A DNA stretch of 64,000 nt, taken from assembly GCA_963969495.1 (NCBI GenBank), contig OZ018324.1, positions 141,356,355 through 141,420,354 of the forward strand, given 5' to 3'. Below, piece after piece: positions 52,727 through 64,000 of this stretch; the stretch's first letter is position 1, and the number at the start of each line of letters is the position of its first letter. The notes below the pieces were generated by a model. The model was not told the DNA's origin. It was given only the letters and a program-made list of their open reading frames with translations, and made no database searches. This DNA comes from Ceratothoa steindachneri (taxonomy: Eukaryota > Arthropoda > Malacostraca > Isopoda > Cymothoidae). A program made the translations under genes and the position numbers.

Positions 52727-53520
52727 TGATTAATACATCGTTATTCGCGATATTTATTTCCGAATTATCTGTGTCGAACCCGTGATCAGAAATTAAGATG
52801 ACATCTGCATCAATTTCTCTGAATATGTTTCCATAAAGAGTCATTTTATTCGTAAAGCCGTTAGTATTAATTTCTAAAATCTCTTGGAGTTGCTATTCAT
52901 CGCTCGTGTAAGAGCGCATGGGCCATCTTCACTGTCCGAAGTTGTTGCCTCTTCGTCATTTTCTTGTTTCTTATCTTCTTCTTCTTCGTCCTCGGCTTCC
53001 TCCGATGAGGAAGCTTTGATCGCAGCCTCAAGTCTAGATTTAACATCCGAGGTGCTCCTGATGACGGACTCCTTGAATGCCTTGGAGCATTCAGGTTCCG
53101 CGGGCATGATGACTGAAGGCATGGTTTCTTTCCTAATGCATTTATAACCTGGTTATAGCAGCTAGGTTTTACTGCGTTGGCCATATTTGCATACGTGATG
53201 TTAATCAGAATTTGAGCCCCTAGATCTCCCGCCATATTGAATTGTGAAGGCAATGCCCTCGTTGGTTCATTTTTTAGGCAGAGATTTCTTACGTAATTTC
53301 CTTTGCATTTTCCTTCTATTTTACTTTCTCTTAATGATCTCTCTACGTTTTGGACAGTTCAGCACCATGGTCTTGTGCCCTTCCTTGCATTTGAGGCAGT
53401 TCTTCTTATTGATTTCGCACTTATCGTATCGGTGACCTTCTGTGGCGCATTTAGTGCATAACAGTTTCTCTTTATCGGAGGAGTTTGAGGTTGTATGGAC
53501 TTCTAATTTGTGCATACAAA
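52727..53520 (-). pseudogene. Non-LTR retrotransposon ORF1/ORF2 junction (Jockey-like)
   Basis: On the minus strand 53515-53321 encodes two zinc knuckles, CTKCATEGHRYDKC (CX2CX4HX4C) and CLKCKEGHKTMVLNC (CX2CX3HX6C), followed by PKRREIIKRK. This is the C-terminal signature of Jockey-type ORF1 proteins. The frame then shifts into an acidic tail ending at 52874 (SSSEEAEDEEEEDKKQEND). Overlapping that stop, another frame (52889-52727) starts LQEILEINTNGFTNKMTLYG and continues ADVILISDHG. This matches the beginning of an endonuclease-type ORF2 (QINVNGLRNKM...IVLITDHG). Thus ORF1 and ORF2 overlap as in related elements. Everything after the first roughly 50 ORF2 codons is missing. Confidence 0.7.
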
Positions 53521-54109
53521 GCCCATTTGTATGCTATTAAATCTTTCTTGCTGGATATTTTATCTTGATATTCTGATATTGCATACCATTATTGCATCCG
53601 AGGTCGCTTTTCTTGCCAACTCCGTAGTTGCAAAGGTAATTTTAACCCATTAGCGTGGGTAAGTTCGCAGAATTTAATTATTTCGCGATCTTTAGCCTAT
53701 TAGTTGCTGTCGTGGTGTAAGTAGCACCGAGTGCTGGAAGGAGTTGGTACTTACAGGTTGTTTAGGTACTACCAAAGAAAAAAAGGACTCCTTGATTAAC
53801 GTTATATCTCTCTAAGTGTGCTATATATATTTTGATTATTATTATCTAGGGTCTGGACTTCTTTAAAGTTTTATAGGTTTCCTGTGGCAACGTAGCGATT
53901 CGAGTTTAGAATAAAAAAATTGTTAAAACAATCTAAAAATTTAATTAAAACACAAAAACAAAAATAAACCTGAAACACAGAAGTATGAATTTTAAAAAAC
54001 AATAAGGACTTTAATTATTTTCAAGTAAGGCTTTCTAACTTTACCTACTTGACATTATAGTGATGGTTAACCCACCACTAACTTCAAAATAAAAATATGT
54101 TAACTGTCT

Positions 54110-55330
54110 CTACTGGAGTTTAAATACCTTGGTCCCTCCTGCGACGGGTTTTGAGTCTGATTTTGAAGTCAATGAGCCCAGAAATCTCAGGAATCCTGTG
54201 GGTTCTTTGACTCGTGCCTCGGCCAGATGGTTGACGGCGGACTGAATAACTTGACAGTCCCAAGAGACTTTGGCGAGTGTGGAAGATGGGGTGGGGCACA
54301 CGGTACTCTGGGAGGGTCTTCTTCAAGAGGGAGGACTATCACGGTGCTTTAAGAATCCCCAGGATAGGCGGGATCTCTCTGTCGAGAGAAAGTTGAACTT
54401 GGTTCTTAAACCAAGGTAACTTAGAGTTCGTTGTTACCACCGGGTAACGGGATCGAAAAGGATCTTTTTCTTCTTCGTTTTGGATTCGTCAAGAATACAT
54501 CAGAATAGAGGGGAGGCGGGTTCTCTGAGGAGAATAAGTTGAACTTGGAAAAGTTAACCTAAAGTTTGCTTTGATAACCACGAACTAGCTCGAGGAAGAG
54601 CTGCTTCTCAGTCCCTTCTCTTGGTATCCCAGGCCTCTTGCCAAGAACTTCGTCGCCTTAACGACTAACCGGATCTACCTCGTTTTTCCCAAGTGTTTGG
54701 TATTTATGCCTCATCACCCCACTGTGGTAAGGGTAGAAGGGGGGAAGGCATGTGAACGGGCCGCAGGAGAGTTCATACTCCGACGATTTTTCTCAGGCCG
54801 TCTTACCTCTGGTCTTAAGGGGCCTTCGAGCTTGAGATAAACGCGTCTCCAATTTCGTACTTGAGGGGAAATGGAATTCACTCTCGTAGGAAGATCTTGC
54901 AGTTTTAACCTTTCTGCTTTTCATAAAGACGAGTGGCTGTGGTTACGAGATTGACTCAAGGTGCCTACACGGCACTGAGGTTTTGTGGTCAACGTCCTGT
55001 GTCTCACCTGAGAGGAGAGAGAGGGTCGATTCTTTTACAGTTGGCTCTCCGATCCAGCTCTTTACTTTACAGCAGATCACACTTCGGTTTGCTACGACTT
55101 GTGGGATCGGGATTCTTTGCTTCCCTTCTGATGGTCTTTTGAACCACAGCTCCCTCTTTCGATAGGAGCCAGTCCACGCTCCCGGTTTCAGCGCAGATCG
55201 CTATAAAGCCCGAAGAAACTTCAATGAATTGGACGAGAACCACTTTCAAATTTACGAAGAGAGTTTCGCACAACTTACCTTTTTGGGGGGCTTTTGAGAG
55301 TCTCCATGGTAAAAGTTGATGTGTGATGAT
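54110..55330. other. GC-richer island with an internal repeat
   Basis: A 1.2-kb island, much less AT-rich than its flanks. A segment at about 54385-54445 (gaaagttgaacttgg, ccaaggtaacttagagttcg-ttgttaccac) recurs at about 54528-54590 (aataagttgaacttgg, taacctaaagtttgctttgataaccac). No ORF shows a known domain. It lies upstream, in minus-strand sense, of the Jockey-like ORF1, so it may be that element's 5' region or a different retroelement's leader. Confidence 0.35.
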
Positions 55331-57290
55331 GGATAGATGGGATGGGTCCTGATTGTCTTTTTGCTTAACTTCTAAAGCTCTTTATAAGGTAGAATGAAAT
55401 AGAAGAAGAAAAACGATTTTGGGTTTTACTTTGAACATGTATATTTTTATACTGGAGTCGTAGAGGTAAATATTATATGTTAAAAAGGATTTTCTATCAA
55501 AGGTGGCATGAAATATATTAATTCTTTGAAGGTAACTCTTCCATTCCATCAAAGATTGTCACAGGTATTTTTTTTTAGTATATAATTAGCAAGATCGACT
55601 ATTTTAAAAGGTAAGATGAAAATTTTTTTTTAGAAAAAAGAGAAGAGTTTTATTTCTCTTAAATTTCGCTAGGTTGAATTCATTTTTAAATTTTCATCTA
55701 AACCGTTTTATTTCTTCTTTGATTTTTTGCAGTTGTACGAGCGAGTTTCTTGTTTATTGCAAATTCTGTCATTTAAATGCTTAGTGCATGGCTTTACCTT
55801 TAGTATGATTGTATTTATGAGAAATTTAAATATGTTCGCTACTCTAATGCTTGGTAGATAAAGAAAGAGAGAGAGAGAGGTGAGAGAAAGAAAGGGTATC
55901 AACAAAGGATATTTACAGTATTTTATTTTAACAACAGGAAAATCACTTAAAATTTGGCTTGCGTCTTTTAAATTGGAAATCTATTACGCTCCTGTGATGG
56001 CTCAAATTTTCTAACTCTATATGAAAATTGATACTAAGAGTAATCTTTGAAATATCCAATTCCATAACATTGTTAGAGGAAGAGAATTTGCTGCTCTTTG
56101 CTAGTGTTGTAAAAAACATTAAAAATATTTGAATAATAATTTTATAATAAGGTTTGAAATATTATTTAATTTGTACATTTAATAAATGAGTTTATATTGT
56201 TTTAATTATCAAAATTATAGGGGTAAATGAAATAAAATTATTTAGGCGGGAATATAAAACCACCCAAGTAGTCATACACCAAAATATAATAAGTGTTAGA
56301 TTTCATAAGAAAAAAACTGCAAATGTACCTCTTATAATTTTCTAACTTTCATGTAACTTTGGATTCTCTTTAGACCTTTATTCATAATCCTTCACCAAGC
56401 ACTCCACCAATTAAGCGTTTAACATATAATTATTATATTTATTTGACTGTTGTCGATTCGGGACAATTTATCCAATTAATCGTGTCTGTGTTTAGCATGT
56501 CATGCAATTCATGATTAGTCCCAATTTTAAGTTTAATATTTCGAAGAATGAAAGCATTAGTTTCTTTAGGAACCAATAACAGATAGAAGCAAAGTTAATT
56601 ATTTGGGTTTTATTGCGCAGTTTGTTATTTTTTTCAGTGTATTACTTGAACGAGCTTTACTGTCATTGGTTTCATGATGTCTCTCTACATCAGAATCTAG
56701 TTTAATACAGAAGAAAATCAAAATCTGATGGCTAGTTTTATGCCAACTCAAAGCTTAACCTAATGTTCTCTTATGCTTTTTGCTTTGCGTGTTCCTTAAA
56801 TATCCTTGCTAACTGCCATTTGAGAAGTAATTAACTCGTAGAAGTTTATAAGAACAACATCCTTCGGTGCAAAATTCCTGGGATTTACATTGCTACTGAA
56901 TTTCACAGTTTACATAATGATTAAGGATATCGCCTCCGGTCCAACATATTTTGACCTATACTCTCTGCCATGAACTTAAGTAGCCAAGATCATAGGAACG
57001 GCTCAATTTATTGCATAACACTTATTGTGAACAAATTAGATGTATTAATTCGGGGAATTATCTTCAGGCACCAAATTATCTTGGGGGCATGCCTTGAAAT
57101 AAGCTCAGGTATTTATGAACAAACTATAGTAACAATGAATTTTGAGTCACCATCGTAGCAGGTAATATACTGGTGCGATGGTTAATTTGTCGCCTAACTT
57201 TAATATAAAAAATAGCAAAGTTAATTTATAGCGATATAGTTTTCAAATCTACATGTTAAAGATATGAAGAATCTACTACTCAGTTTATTC
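55330..57290. other. AT-rich sequence, nothing recognised
   Basis: Includes a GA-rich run at 55862-55895. No supported gene or element. Confidence 0.5.
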
Positions 57291-58000
57291 GATGAAATAA
57301 CCGTTGGCATAAACAAGGGCCGCCGGGTGGCGTCGGATACTGCAGCAGAACTTCTCAACTGTCGCCCTGGTTAATGGAGTAAAAGCGGTAGTGAATCTAG
57401 AACTTAGCTCTACCTTAGTGAGGCACAGAACCTGTTGGTGTCTCTGTCAACGATGGCTCTCACATAAGAGTCCAGGGTGCTTCATTCTAGGTAATTGGTA
57501 AACCAGATGTTCAGAGTCAAGTCGTCAAAGAAATTATCTGACAGCTAAGTTTGTCTCCTGCCTCTGGTCCCTGGTGTAGATTTCTTTTTTACATCGTTAC
57601 AGTAGCCTTATTCTGGAATCCATGCTAAGAAAACTCCCCCAGACATTTAATGTCACCTATCCTATTGAGTTTGAGGCCCTACGGGAAAATAAACAAATGC
57701 ATAATCTGTTCCTTACACCTCACATCCCCAAACACCATGATCAGAAAGCTAAACTTGGTCTTTATGACTCGTTACTTATTTGCGTGAGACAGAAAATTAG
57801 TGCCTAATTTGCGATTTTACTACCTTGTCCTTGCTAGAAACTCTTCTCATCTGAGAAGAACTAATTTGTTCTATTTGCTTCAATTTGTTAACGAGCTTAG
57901 CAGCACATTCTTTTCTCTTGTCCATCTTCTGCGAGAGAAGCTGGATCTTTCTCATCTTGTATGTTAGTATAGGATGTCATCATGCAATATCTATCTGGTA
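57290..58000 (-). pseudogene. Mariner-like transposase remnant, copy 2
   Basis: On the minus strand a decayed transposase runs leftward. KIQLLSQKMDKRKE and LKQIE lead into FFSDEKSF (first Asp motif, about 57845-57868). LSFLIMVFGDV and IFP-GLKLN follow for the MVLGVVSSEG and FFPQGLRVN blocks, then LTLNIWF and LDSYVRAIVDRDTNRF for NLWPP and LDYYVWGVVERDTN. The final RRHPAALVYANGYF stands for the closing FRSRIEAVxEANGGY block. Numerous stops and frame changes. The ORF 57622-57807 on the other strand is a shadow. Same family as 58292-58705 and 17150-17900. Confidence 0.6.
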
Positions 58001-58291
58001 GGAAACTCTGACACTAAGTTGTCCCTAGAAATAGACCTGATTTACTTACTGGGATCGTTGTGGATATTGACTTAGATCTCCGCGAACAATTCGGGTAATT
58101 TTCCGATATCAGAACGATTAGGGTGTTGTTTGCTCTCCCAATTACCCAAGAAATCATATTATTGTATCAGCCTGAGATGATTTACAACTGAATCTACTAT
58201 AACAGGAAGAGTGAACCGAAGCTTTCAACTCACATGCGCGGAATTTAGCGTTTCTAACGCCCCAAATTAGGTGATAAAGTTTAGTGTTTAT

Positions 58292-58705
58292 GTAAAGTAG
58301 CCGCCGTGAGCTTCCAACACGGCTGCGATCCTCACTGTTTTACTGGTAGGATCTTCGAACACCTCATTCATATAGCCATTAGCTCAGCCTTTTTTTTTGC
58401 ATAAAGAGCGTTTGGTGTCTTTGACAACCGCGCCCTACACATAATAATCGGTTGAGTTAAAATCGGGAGAAATATGAGGCCTTAAAATTTCGGCGAGTAA
58501 AGTTGTAGAATTTCTCCTACAACCACATATGACTCTTTCTGTAGATATCAGCAAGTAGTAGTAACCTTTCCCATACCAACTTTGTGTAGCTCCACTTGAT
58601 CTCTGAATTGTAAATAAGGCCATGATAAAATATGTGGGTTAGTATGTCATTACACTTCCTGTAGAGATTTCTAAGACCAACACATTTAGGGGACATTTGT
58701 CTCAT
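58292..58705 (-). pseudogene. Mariner-like transposase remnant, copy 1 (C-terminal half)
   Basis: Reading leftward: EKFYNFTRRNF for the ENFYDHVTP block, ILRPHISPDFNSTDYYV for WPPxSPDLNPLDYYVW (third catalytic Asp kept), then GAVVKDTKRSLCKKK and finally TVRIAAVLEAHGGYFT, the typical C-terminus, with a stop at about 58292. The upstream half with the first Asp is not recognisable above 58705. It lies immediately upstream of, and in the same direction as, copy 2. Confidence 0.65.
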
Positions 58706-59690
58706 GATACATTGAAGTTCGCATTAATAATAGGCAAGCTAGATGTTGTAATAGCCTTGTGAAACTGTTCATGGCAGAACTTCTTTTCCTTCAGAGAAGA
58801 GTCAGATTGTTCCAAGCTCAACAGCTTGTTTAAATCTTATTTGTCTTCTTCAGGTGGTTCGCCAGGAGCTAAAGCGTTCAGACTATGTCATTTGCGCATA
58901 ATTTACGAGAGACATCGAAGTTCCTCTACCAGCAATGCTATCTTAATGGCAATGACTCCAACTCCCATCTCTCTCTTGGTAAAGCTCGTTTCCCTTGTTA
59001 AGGTCTTTTATCACCTTGTCCTTCATTTGGTTGGTGAATTTCAGCGGATTGACACAGTAGAAAGGTCTGTTGTGTTTCTTCTGATGATCACGGCTTCTTA
59101 TTCTGCAATGCAGTTGCCTATGTCACGTCTTACAGGCTTTACTCTGTTTATATTGCATTGGGCACTAGACATGATGTCGGCATTTTGATACCCGTTGCGA
59201 ATAATCATGACGCAATTAACTCTTTTCCAATATTCAGACGGTTTCCAGGCGCTCATGACAGCAATTTTTCAAATACATCTCTATTCTATCAGGTGCCATT
59301 GACTGTTCACTGATAGGTCAACATTTCCCTCAAAATAGAAGAGATCAAGAACGTCAAATCACACAACAGCCTAATATGAGTCCAGATTAATAAAAATGTA
59401 AGAAAATATAAATAACAAAGAAAAAAAGGAACCAAGGATGAGGCTAAAAAAATGAAACAACAGCAACAAATACACAAAAAAAGATAAGAGAAGACAGCTT
59501 CACCCTGGCGCAGGAACATGCGAACCACAGCAAAATGTTAAATATAGTGGAAAAGGTCAGCCTCATGTAAAAATTCCTATATTTCGCTAGTGTGTCTGCA
59601 CGAACCAGTCCCAAGTAAAAGGAACAAGGGGTAGCGACGCTGCTCCTCTCGGTACTGGATGTTGTAACATGCGAGAAGATCACATAGAGT
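58705..59690. other. Moderate-GC region, unassigned ORFs
   Basis: A 120-codon plus-strand ORF (58826-59188) and overlapping minus frames exist, but neither strand gives motifs I recognise. It is probably part of the surrounding transposon graveyard. Confidence 0.3.
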
Positions 59691-59699
59691 TGGACATCT

Positions 59700-61690
59700 A
59701 ACTAAATTGTACCGAACAGTATACAGGACAACGCACTAATCACAATAAGGTGCAAGTGATCGCTCCATCATTTGGCGGCGTTTCCCGCAAGTGTGACCAC
59801 TTTAGAGCCGACAGAAAGCAAACAGAAGCTGTTGCGGCAATAAGGATACGCCCATGGGATTAGTCGTGGAACACTGGCACTTAACTTGTAGTTCACCTCA
59901 CCCTTCTCCAATATTTTTTGCCAAGCAGACCGGAAAGCTTCCCATATTCCGGCCATGTAGCCGGTGTTAGGAAGAGCGAAACGCTTCTCACGTCACTACG
60001 TCCTTGTTGCCTATTTGGCGCTCTCTTCGGCGCGCTCATTGCCTACAATACCCACATGTGCAGTAGCTCAGTAGAAGATAATTTGGCGTTACGGATATCG
60101 GGAATCAGGAGATATGGAGATTCCAATGCCCCGAGAGCACTCAGGGCGCTTTGTGACTCGCTATAAATCAAAATTACCTCTACTAAACGATCACGTCGCG
60201 TTATCTCCCGTACCGATCTATATATTCCCTCCTGCTTGGCCTAGATGACAGACATTACGAATGGCAGAGCCTCGCTGACTTCAACCAGAGAGAATGCGGC
60301 ATGGAAACTGAAGTGCTCTTGCGACTTAGATACATCCGTATACAATGACACAGGTGGTCAAGCGTGAAAAGGAGTGTACTTCAAAAAGGCAGATCGCAAT
60401 AATCCAGGCCCTATAAGAGATTTGGGAGCAGAGGCGTGGTGACAAAGAGTCAAAGGTGGTACTCTCCTTCGATATACCGAGATCTCAAAGCACTTTACTA
60501 GCCATAAACACAAAGAGCTTAGGGTATGACTCGCGTCTCTCAGTGGCATAGGAGACGTCGATTTCAGATGCTGATCAGTAAAAGCTGTTTGAGATGATGG
60601 ATGCATAAACATTATATCCGTATTCGCAGTTCGAACGAATAAAAGATCGGTAAAAATGTATATGCTGAACGTCAGGAAACAAATAATATCCATCACGAGG
60701 CTACAAGAGACCCTAAGGCTGCGAATATAAGTTTCCCAGGTCAGGCGTCTGTCAAATACCAGACCAAAGAAACGGTGCAAGCCGACCACTTTCAGGCAAA
60801 CCCCATTTAGAACCAAGTAGTTATCAGCAGGGAGCCGTGGATGGCGAAAAAATTGCACCAGTGATCTTGCTCTTGCCCAAGTAAAACTCGAATCCTGTGC
60901 GCTTCAGCAGTAATAGACGCGGTTCAATGTCTGTTGGAGTTGACGCTCCAGAGTTAGCGGGACAAACTCAAAGTTTCTCCCTTGGGCCGTCCTGGGCTCC
61001 ACCCATCCTTACGAGCAATCGACGATTTCGCAAAAATACACATTCGAAGATTGGAAGGCGTCCCATAGCCCCCATCGTGTGGAGAGTATCCATGTTAACG
61101 TATTACCTTGGGGGATAATAGGCCTTCTCCCGATTGGAAAGAGCCATAGCATAGGGCTGTCTACGAAGGAATGCCCCACAGACGGCATTTCCAAGTTAGA
61201 GGAGATCATCAGATTAGAGTGGATTTTGCGAAAGCCGCACTGTGCAAAAGATGAGTTGCCCCCACTATCCAGACAATAATAATTATAACATTTACCAATT
61301 TTTCTATCAACTTGCACACACAGGTTGTTAGAACGATTGTGCGGAAACCGGCTGGGATAGAGGGATCTGTCTCCGATTTTTGAAAAGCGAGCCGAGCAGC
61401 GATTTAGCATGAGTCTGAGAGGATAACTTCTATCCATATACTGTTTGACAAATGTAACACAAAGGCTATACTTCGCTCACCATGGTGTCAAATCATGGCA
61501 TATGGGAAATCGTCCGGATAAAGGCGGTGTCGGGAGACGAAGCAAGAGTGGAACGCAACTCAGTCAATGTAAACCTGACTCTAAAAGGTTATCCACCTCT
61601 GGAAGTAAAGTGAAGTTGGCGACATTTTGCGGCAATACAACGCTTATTTAAGACTGGTGGAGAGGCATCCTGTTTAAAGAATGGAGAGAA
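59700..61690 (-). pseudogene. Non-LTR retrotransposon polymerase with RNase H, broken
   Basis: A minus-strand polymerase can be followed for about 2 kb. FTLTELRSTLASSPDT near 61600 is the start of the RT region (FTxxELxxAL...APGPD). EKAYYPPR then GRLPIFECVFLRNRRLLVRM (about 61160-61000) fits EKAYDTTW and GRLPxFIxxFLxNRxFxVR. The 166-codon ORF 60858-60358 has VVGLHRFFGLVFDRRLTWETYI, the post-palm SHRFLGLxFDxRLTW block. Then an RNase H part (60357-60055) with YTDVSKSQEH and YSESQSALSALGASES follows, the second acidic residue changed from Asp to Glu. RNase H places it among I/R1/Jockey-related lineages. Many stops. The YxDD box is not visible. Confidence 0.75.
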
Positions 61691-63150
61691 AGTTAACTCG
61701 AAGGACTCCGTCATGGAGACAGAGTTGAGATTGGTTTCCTATTTTCCTGTGAACGGGAGGAGGTCCGGCGATAACATGTCCTGAATCTGTTTGACTCGCT
61801 TTTACATATCTACTAGATGGGTCTTCGTTTTGAGTGAAAACACATGCCAGCCAGGAAGAGCGGTGGGAGTGTTTAGAAACATCGGAGTTACCTAGCCTAG
61901 CACTGGGTGTGGTCATACAAGCAAAAGCTCATTTGCTGCTTTGCTCCTTTCAGGGTGCAGCTTTAGAAATTATGTAAGATGACCTCATGACAAACTACAA
62001 GAAGAGCGCCTAGGGTGGGTTCAATAGCAGAACGTTTCCGAATGAGCGCGGAAACGAACGTGCTCGTAGGCCTGAAGAAGCGAGGAGGAGAGGGTCTTTC
62101 TTAACATTGAAGCATAAAATCTCCAAGGCAGCGCAGGGCGCGCAAGGAACAAGTCCTTAGCAACGCGAAATGAGAGAGGATCTTAGGCTTAAACGGCCAG
62201 GTTTTCCTCTTCAAGGAGTTACGCACCAGATTAGTTTAGGGCAGCGGGGTACGACTCTCCTCAATTGACCACTCGGCCACACACGATTTGGAATTATCAT
62301 GTCTGGATTTAGATAAACTTACACAGACATTAGATTTCTCATTACACGTTGTAGTTTGACCGCACCTTGGAAGGCCAGCTCTAATGTGATGTCAACTATC
62401 GAGTAGTCCACAAGTTCTCTCATATCAACTACTCCTTTCAAAATAAAGTTCACATTAACGGATTTCTTAACGTGGAAATATTACTAAATACACCAAACTT
62501 TTAAGTGTTCCTAAAGCCCCTGTCACAAATTAACGACTAGTCGCCCCAAGTGTGGTTGACAATGGTCTCAAGGGTGTCGTAGAAATGGGCAATGTGCTGT
62601 GCCTCCCCAAATTTTGGTCGTGACGAGCGCGCCTAAGTAAAGAGAACAGGCTTAAAAGTTTTGTGCATGTTCAAAACTTCTAAAAGAGGTCGGCGTGTAG
62701 TTGGCTCATACCGACATACGTAAAAGAGTGTGGAGGGACGCGGTGGCCGGCAACGTGAGGTTGCCATCCCTGCGGTGGTTATCGGCGCCTTCCGTAGACG
62801 GGCGGCGTTCTTAATGACGTCATAACTCAAGAGGCGCAAAGTCAGCTCGCAGCGGCGAATTATGGGTCGACGAGTGCCGCCAGTCACCGCTCCCTTCACC
62901 TCTAAATTTTTTCACACGCCATAGGGTAATCGTTTCGTTTGTCGCCGTATATACACCGTGGGACGCCGATCCCGTAATGTCACACGTAATGATAACGCAG
63001 CCAGACGGCGATATTGCCCCTCCAGTTGGTGACTGCATTAAGACCAGCCTACGTCACGCGATGACCATACGACTATGTGTCAACGTCGCACTCGTCGACT
63101 CTCTCACGGGCGTCTTGAGTGATATTAAAGCAAGCGCTGCCTACTAGTCT
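61690..63150. other. GC-richer region upstream of two divergent relics
   Basis: Between the minus-strand polymerase and the plus-strand MADF-like sequence. The left part (61.7-62.3) may include the linker and endonuclease region of the retrotransposon but shows no clear motif. 62640-63150 is CpG-rich and could be promoter-like for the sequence starting at 63204. Minus ORFs 62899-62633 and 63038-62820 are unassigned. Confidence 0.3.
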
Positions 63151-63203
63151 CTCTCCACCTCTCCATTCGTGTTCGTTACCTCCTTAAGCCCTTCCACTCA
63201 CCA

Positions 63204-63632
63204 TGATTTGCATCAACAAGAAGAAAATATCCGGCGTCCATCCTGTGGACATGATTGCCTAATCACAAGCTACACAGGAGATCTACGACACACCAATGAA
63301 GGAGCAGCTTGGACAACAGCTGATGGATGATCAGGGATGTCGAAATAGTGAAAAGTGAGCCAACTCCTGACCTACCACACGCCCCTCCAGTCCTGACCGA
63401 GTTGGAAAAAGATGACTAAGATGACGCTGGGGGAGCCACCAAAACATAGTGGGGTCGACCCGCCTTCAAGCTCATCATGACAGAGGAGCACGAAGTGGAC
63501 GTGTGGGATGGTACAGGAAGTAATCCATCCTGTATGACAAATGGGTCTGGGACTAAAAGGACGTCCCCCTAAAGGCTCATCTGTTGGAAGAGAAGGTGAA
63601 CAGGCTCAAGGCATCCATAACAGATTAGTTTA

Positions 63633-63705
<73 letters not shown>

Positions 63706-63960
63706 TTTTTATGTTTATTATGTTCTGAAGCAGCTGTAATTACGTAATAGACATACTACGAATAAAATCTCAATCCGATATAGTTTCGTTTATTTTCTAA
63801 GGAATACAGCTGAAAAGCTTGCTGGAGTCGATGAGAACACGATTCACGCGCCTCACTGACAAAAAGTCAGGATAGGCTATACCCGCTACACCGAGAGGGA
63901 CCGCTGTGTTCCTCAAGGACTTTATTGTTCGCCAGAATGGCTGCACCAACACTTACTTGT
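63204..63960 (+). pseudogene. MADF-like domain protein, broken, possibly with one intron
   Basis: A plausible start (caccATGa at 63204) opens MICINKKKISGVHPVDM, then a stop. In another frame come DVEIVKSEPTPDLPHAPPV and LTELEKDD, then FKLIMTEEHEVDVWD. After a frameshift come YRK-SILYDKWVWD-KDVPLK and LLEEKVNRLKASIT, resembling the MADF/Myb-SANT-like pattern (Trp, then LYD...YKD...K). After the (TC)n(TA)n tract, 63803 onward reads IQLKSLLESMRTRFTRLTDK, which fits the end of such a domain, so the tract may lie in an intron. At least five stops and two frameshifts. Source could be a host regulator pseudogene or the DNA-binding ORF of a PIF/Harbinger-type transposon. Confidence 0.45.
63635..63702. 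repeat. Compound (TC)n(TA)n microsatellite
   Basis: About 28 bases of TC followed by about 40 bases of TA, between the two parts of the MADF-like sequence. Confidence 0.97.
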
Positions 63961-64000
63961 AGGTAATTACGCACATTTTTAGTTTGGTCAAAAGTAGACT

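Noticed and set aside
58826..59188. 120-codon plus-strand ORF as a membrane protein
   Set aside because: Hydrophobic patches come from T-rich codons, no homology signal was seen, and the surroundings are transposon relics.
45340..64000. Search for the Ig domain 1 exon upstream of the Dpr-like gene
   Set aside because: I looked on the minus strand for the W-(I/V)-R-x-R-D and YECQ-type signatures and saw none. The exon is probably beyond the window, but a visual scan can miss it.

Overview
This is eukaryotic, intron-containing, transposon-rich DNA, strongly AT-rich with long (TA)n tracts, and no bacterial-style gene organisation. Most protein signals are decayed transposons: Tc1, several mariner-like families, piggyBac, Gypsy and non-LTR elements. 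The one host gene I can reconstruct belongs to an Ig-superfamily group (Dpr) typical of arthropods. I infer an arthropod. A small AT-rich crustacean with many Tc1/mariner copies, such as a caligid copepod, would fit, but the sequence does not prove this.

Host gene. On the minus strand three exons encode the 3' part of a Dpr-like cell-surface protein: 45328-45156 (first half of Ig domain 2), 21516-21387 (second half of that domain) and 19474-19353 (a tail that looks like a GPI-attachment signal, ending in TAA). Splice sites and phases agree at every junction. The introns are 23,639 and 1,912 bases. The earlier exons (signal peptide, Ig domain 1) were not found and probably lie beyond the right end of the window.

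Layout. 1-17.9 kb: downstream of the host gene, with remnants of a non-LTR reverse transcriptase (1.05-1.4), a Tc1/mariner transposase (5.36-6.3), a piggyBac transposase (6.44-7.44) split by a small repeat, a full-length dead Tc1 element with both ends and TA target sites (8238-9657), and two mariner-like transposases (12.4-13.17 and 17.15-17.9). 21.5-45.2 kb: the large host intron, holding a modular repeat family, an unrecognised broken coding region (24.26-26.1), a Gypsy fragment between direct repeats (26.17-28.45), a nearly intact mariner (30898-32169), an antisense mariner-like pseudogene (32.4-33.4), a nested inverted-repeat composite (36.02-36.98), a 0.9-1.0 kb tandem duplication (39.6-41.58) and an RTE-like fragment (42.17-42.77). 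45.6-48.9 kb: a 3.2-kb unit with TTAA-flanked inverted ends like a piggyBac element. 49-64 kb: a less AT-rich transposon graveyard with a Jockey-like ORF1/ORF2 junction, two copies of one mariner-like transposase, a non-LTR polymerase with RNase H, and a MADF-like broken gene.

No operons, CRISPR arrays, or RNA genes that I can support were seen. The points most worth a second look are the reconstructed Dpr-like gene, the repeat family whose internal unit of about 125 bases varies in number between insertions, the piggyBac-like unit with hairpin-bearing ends, and the unrecognised coding region at 24.3-26.1 kb.
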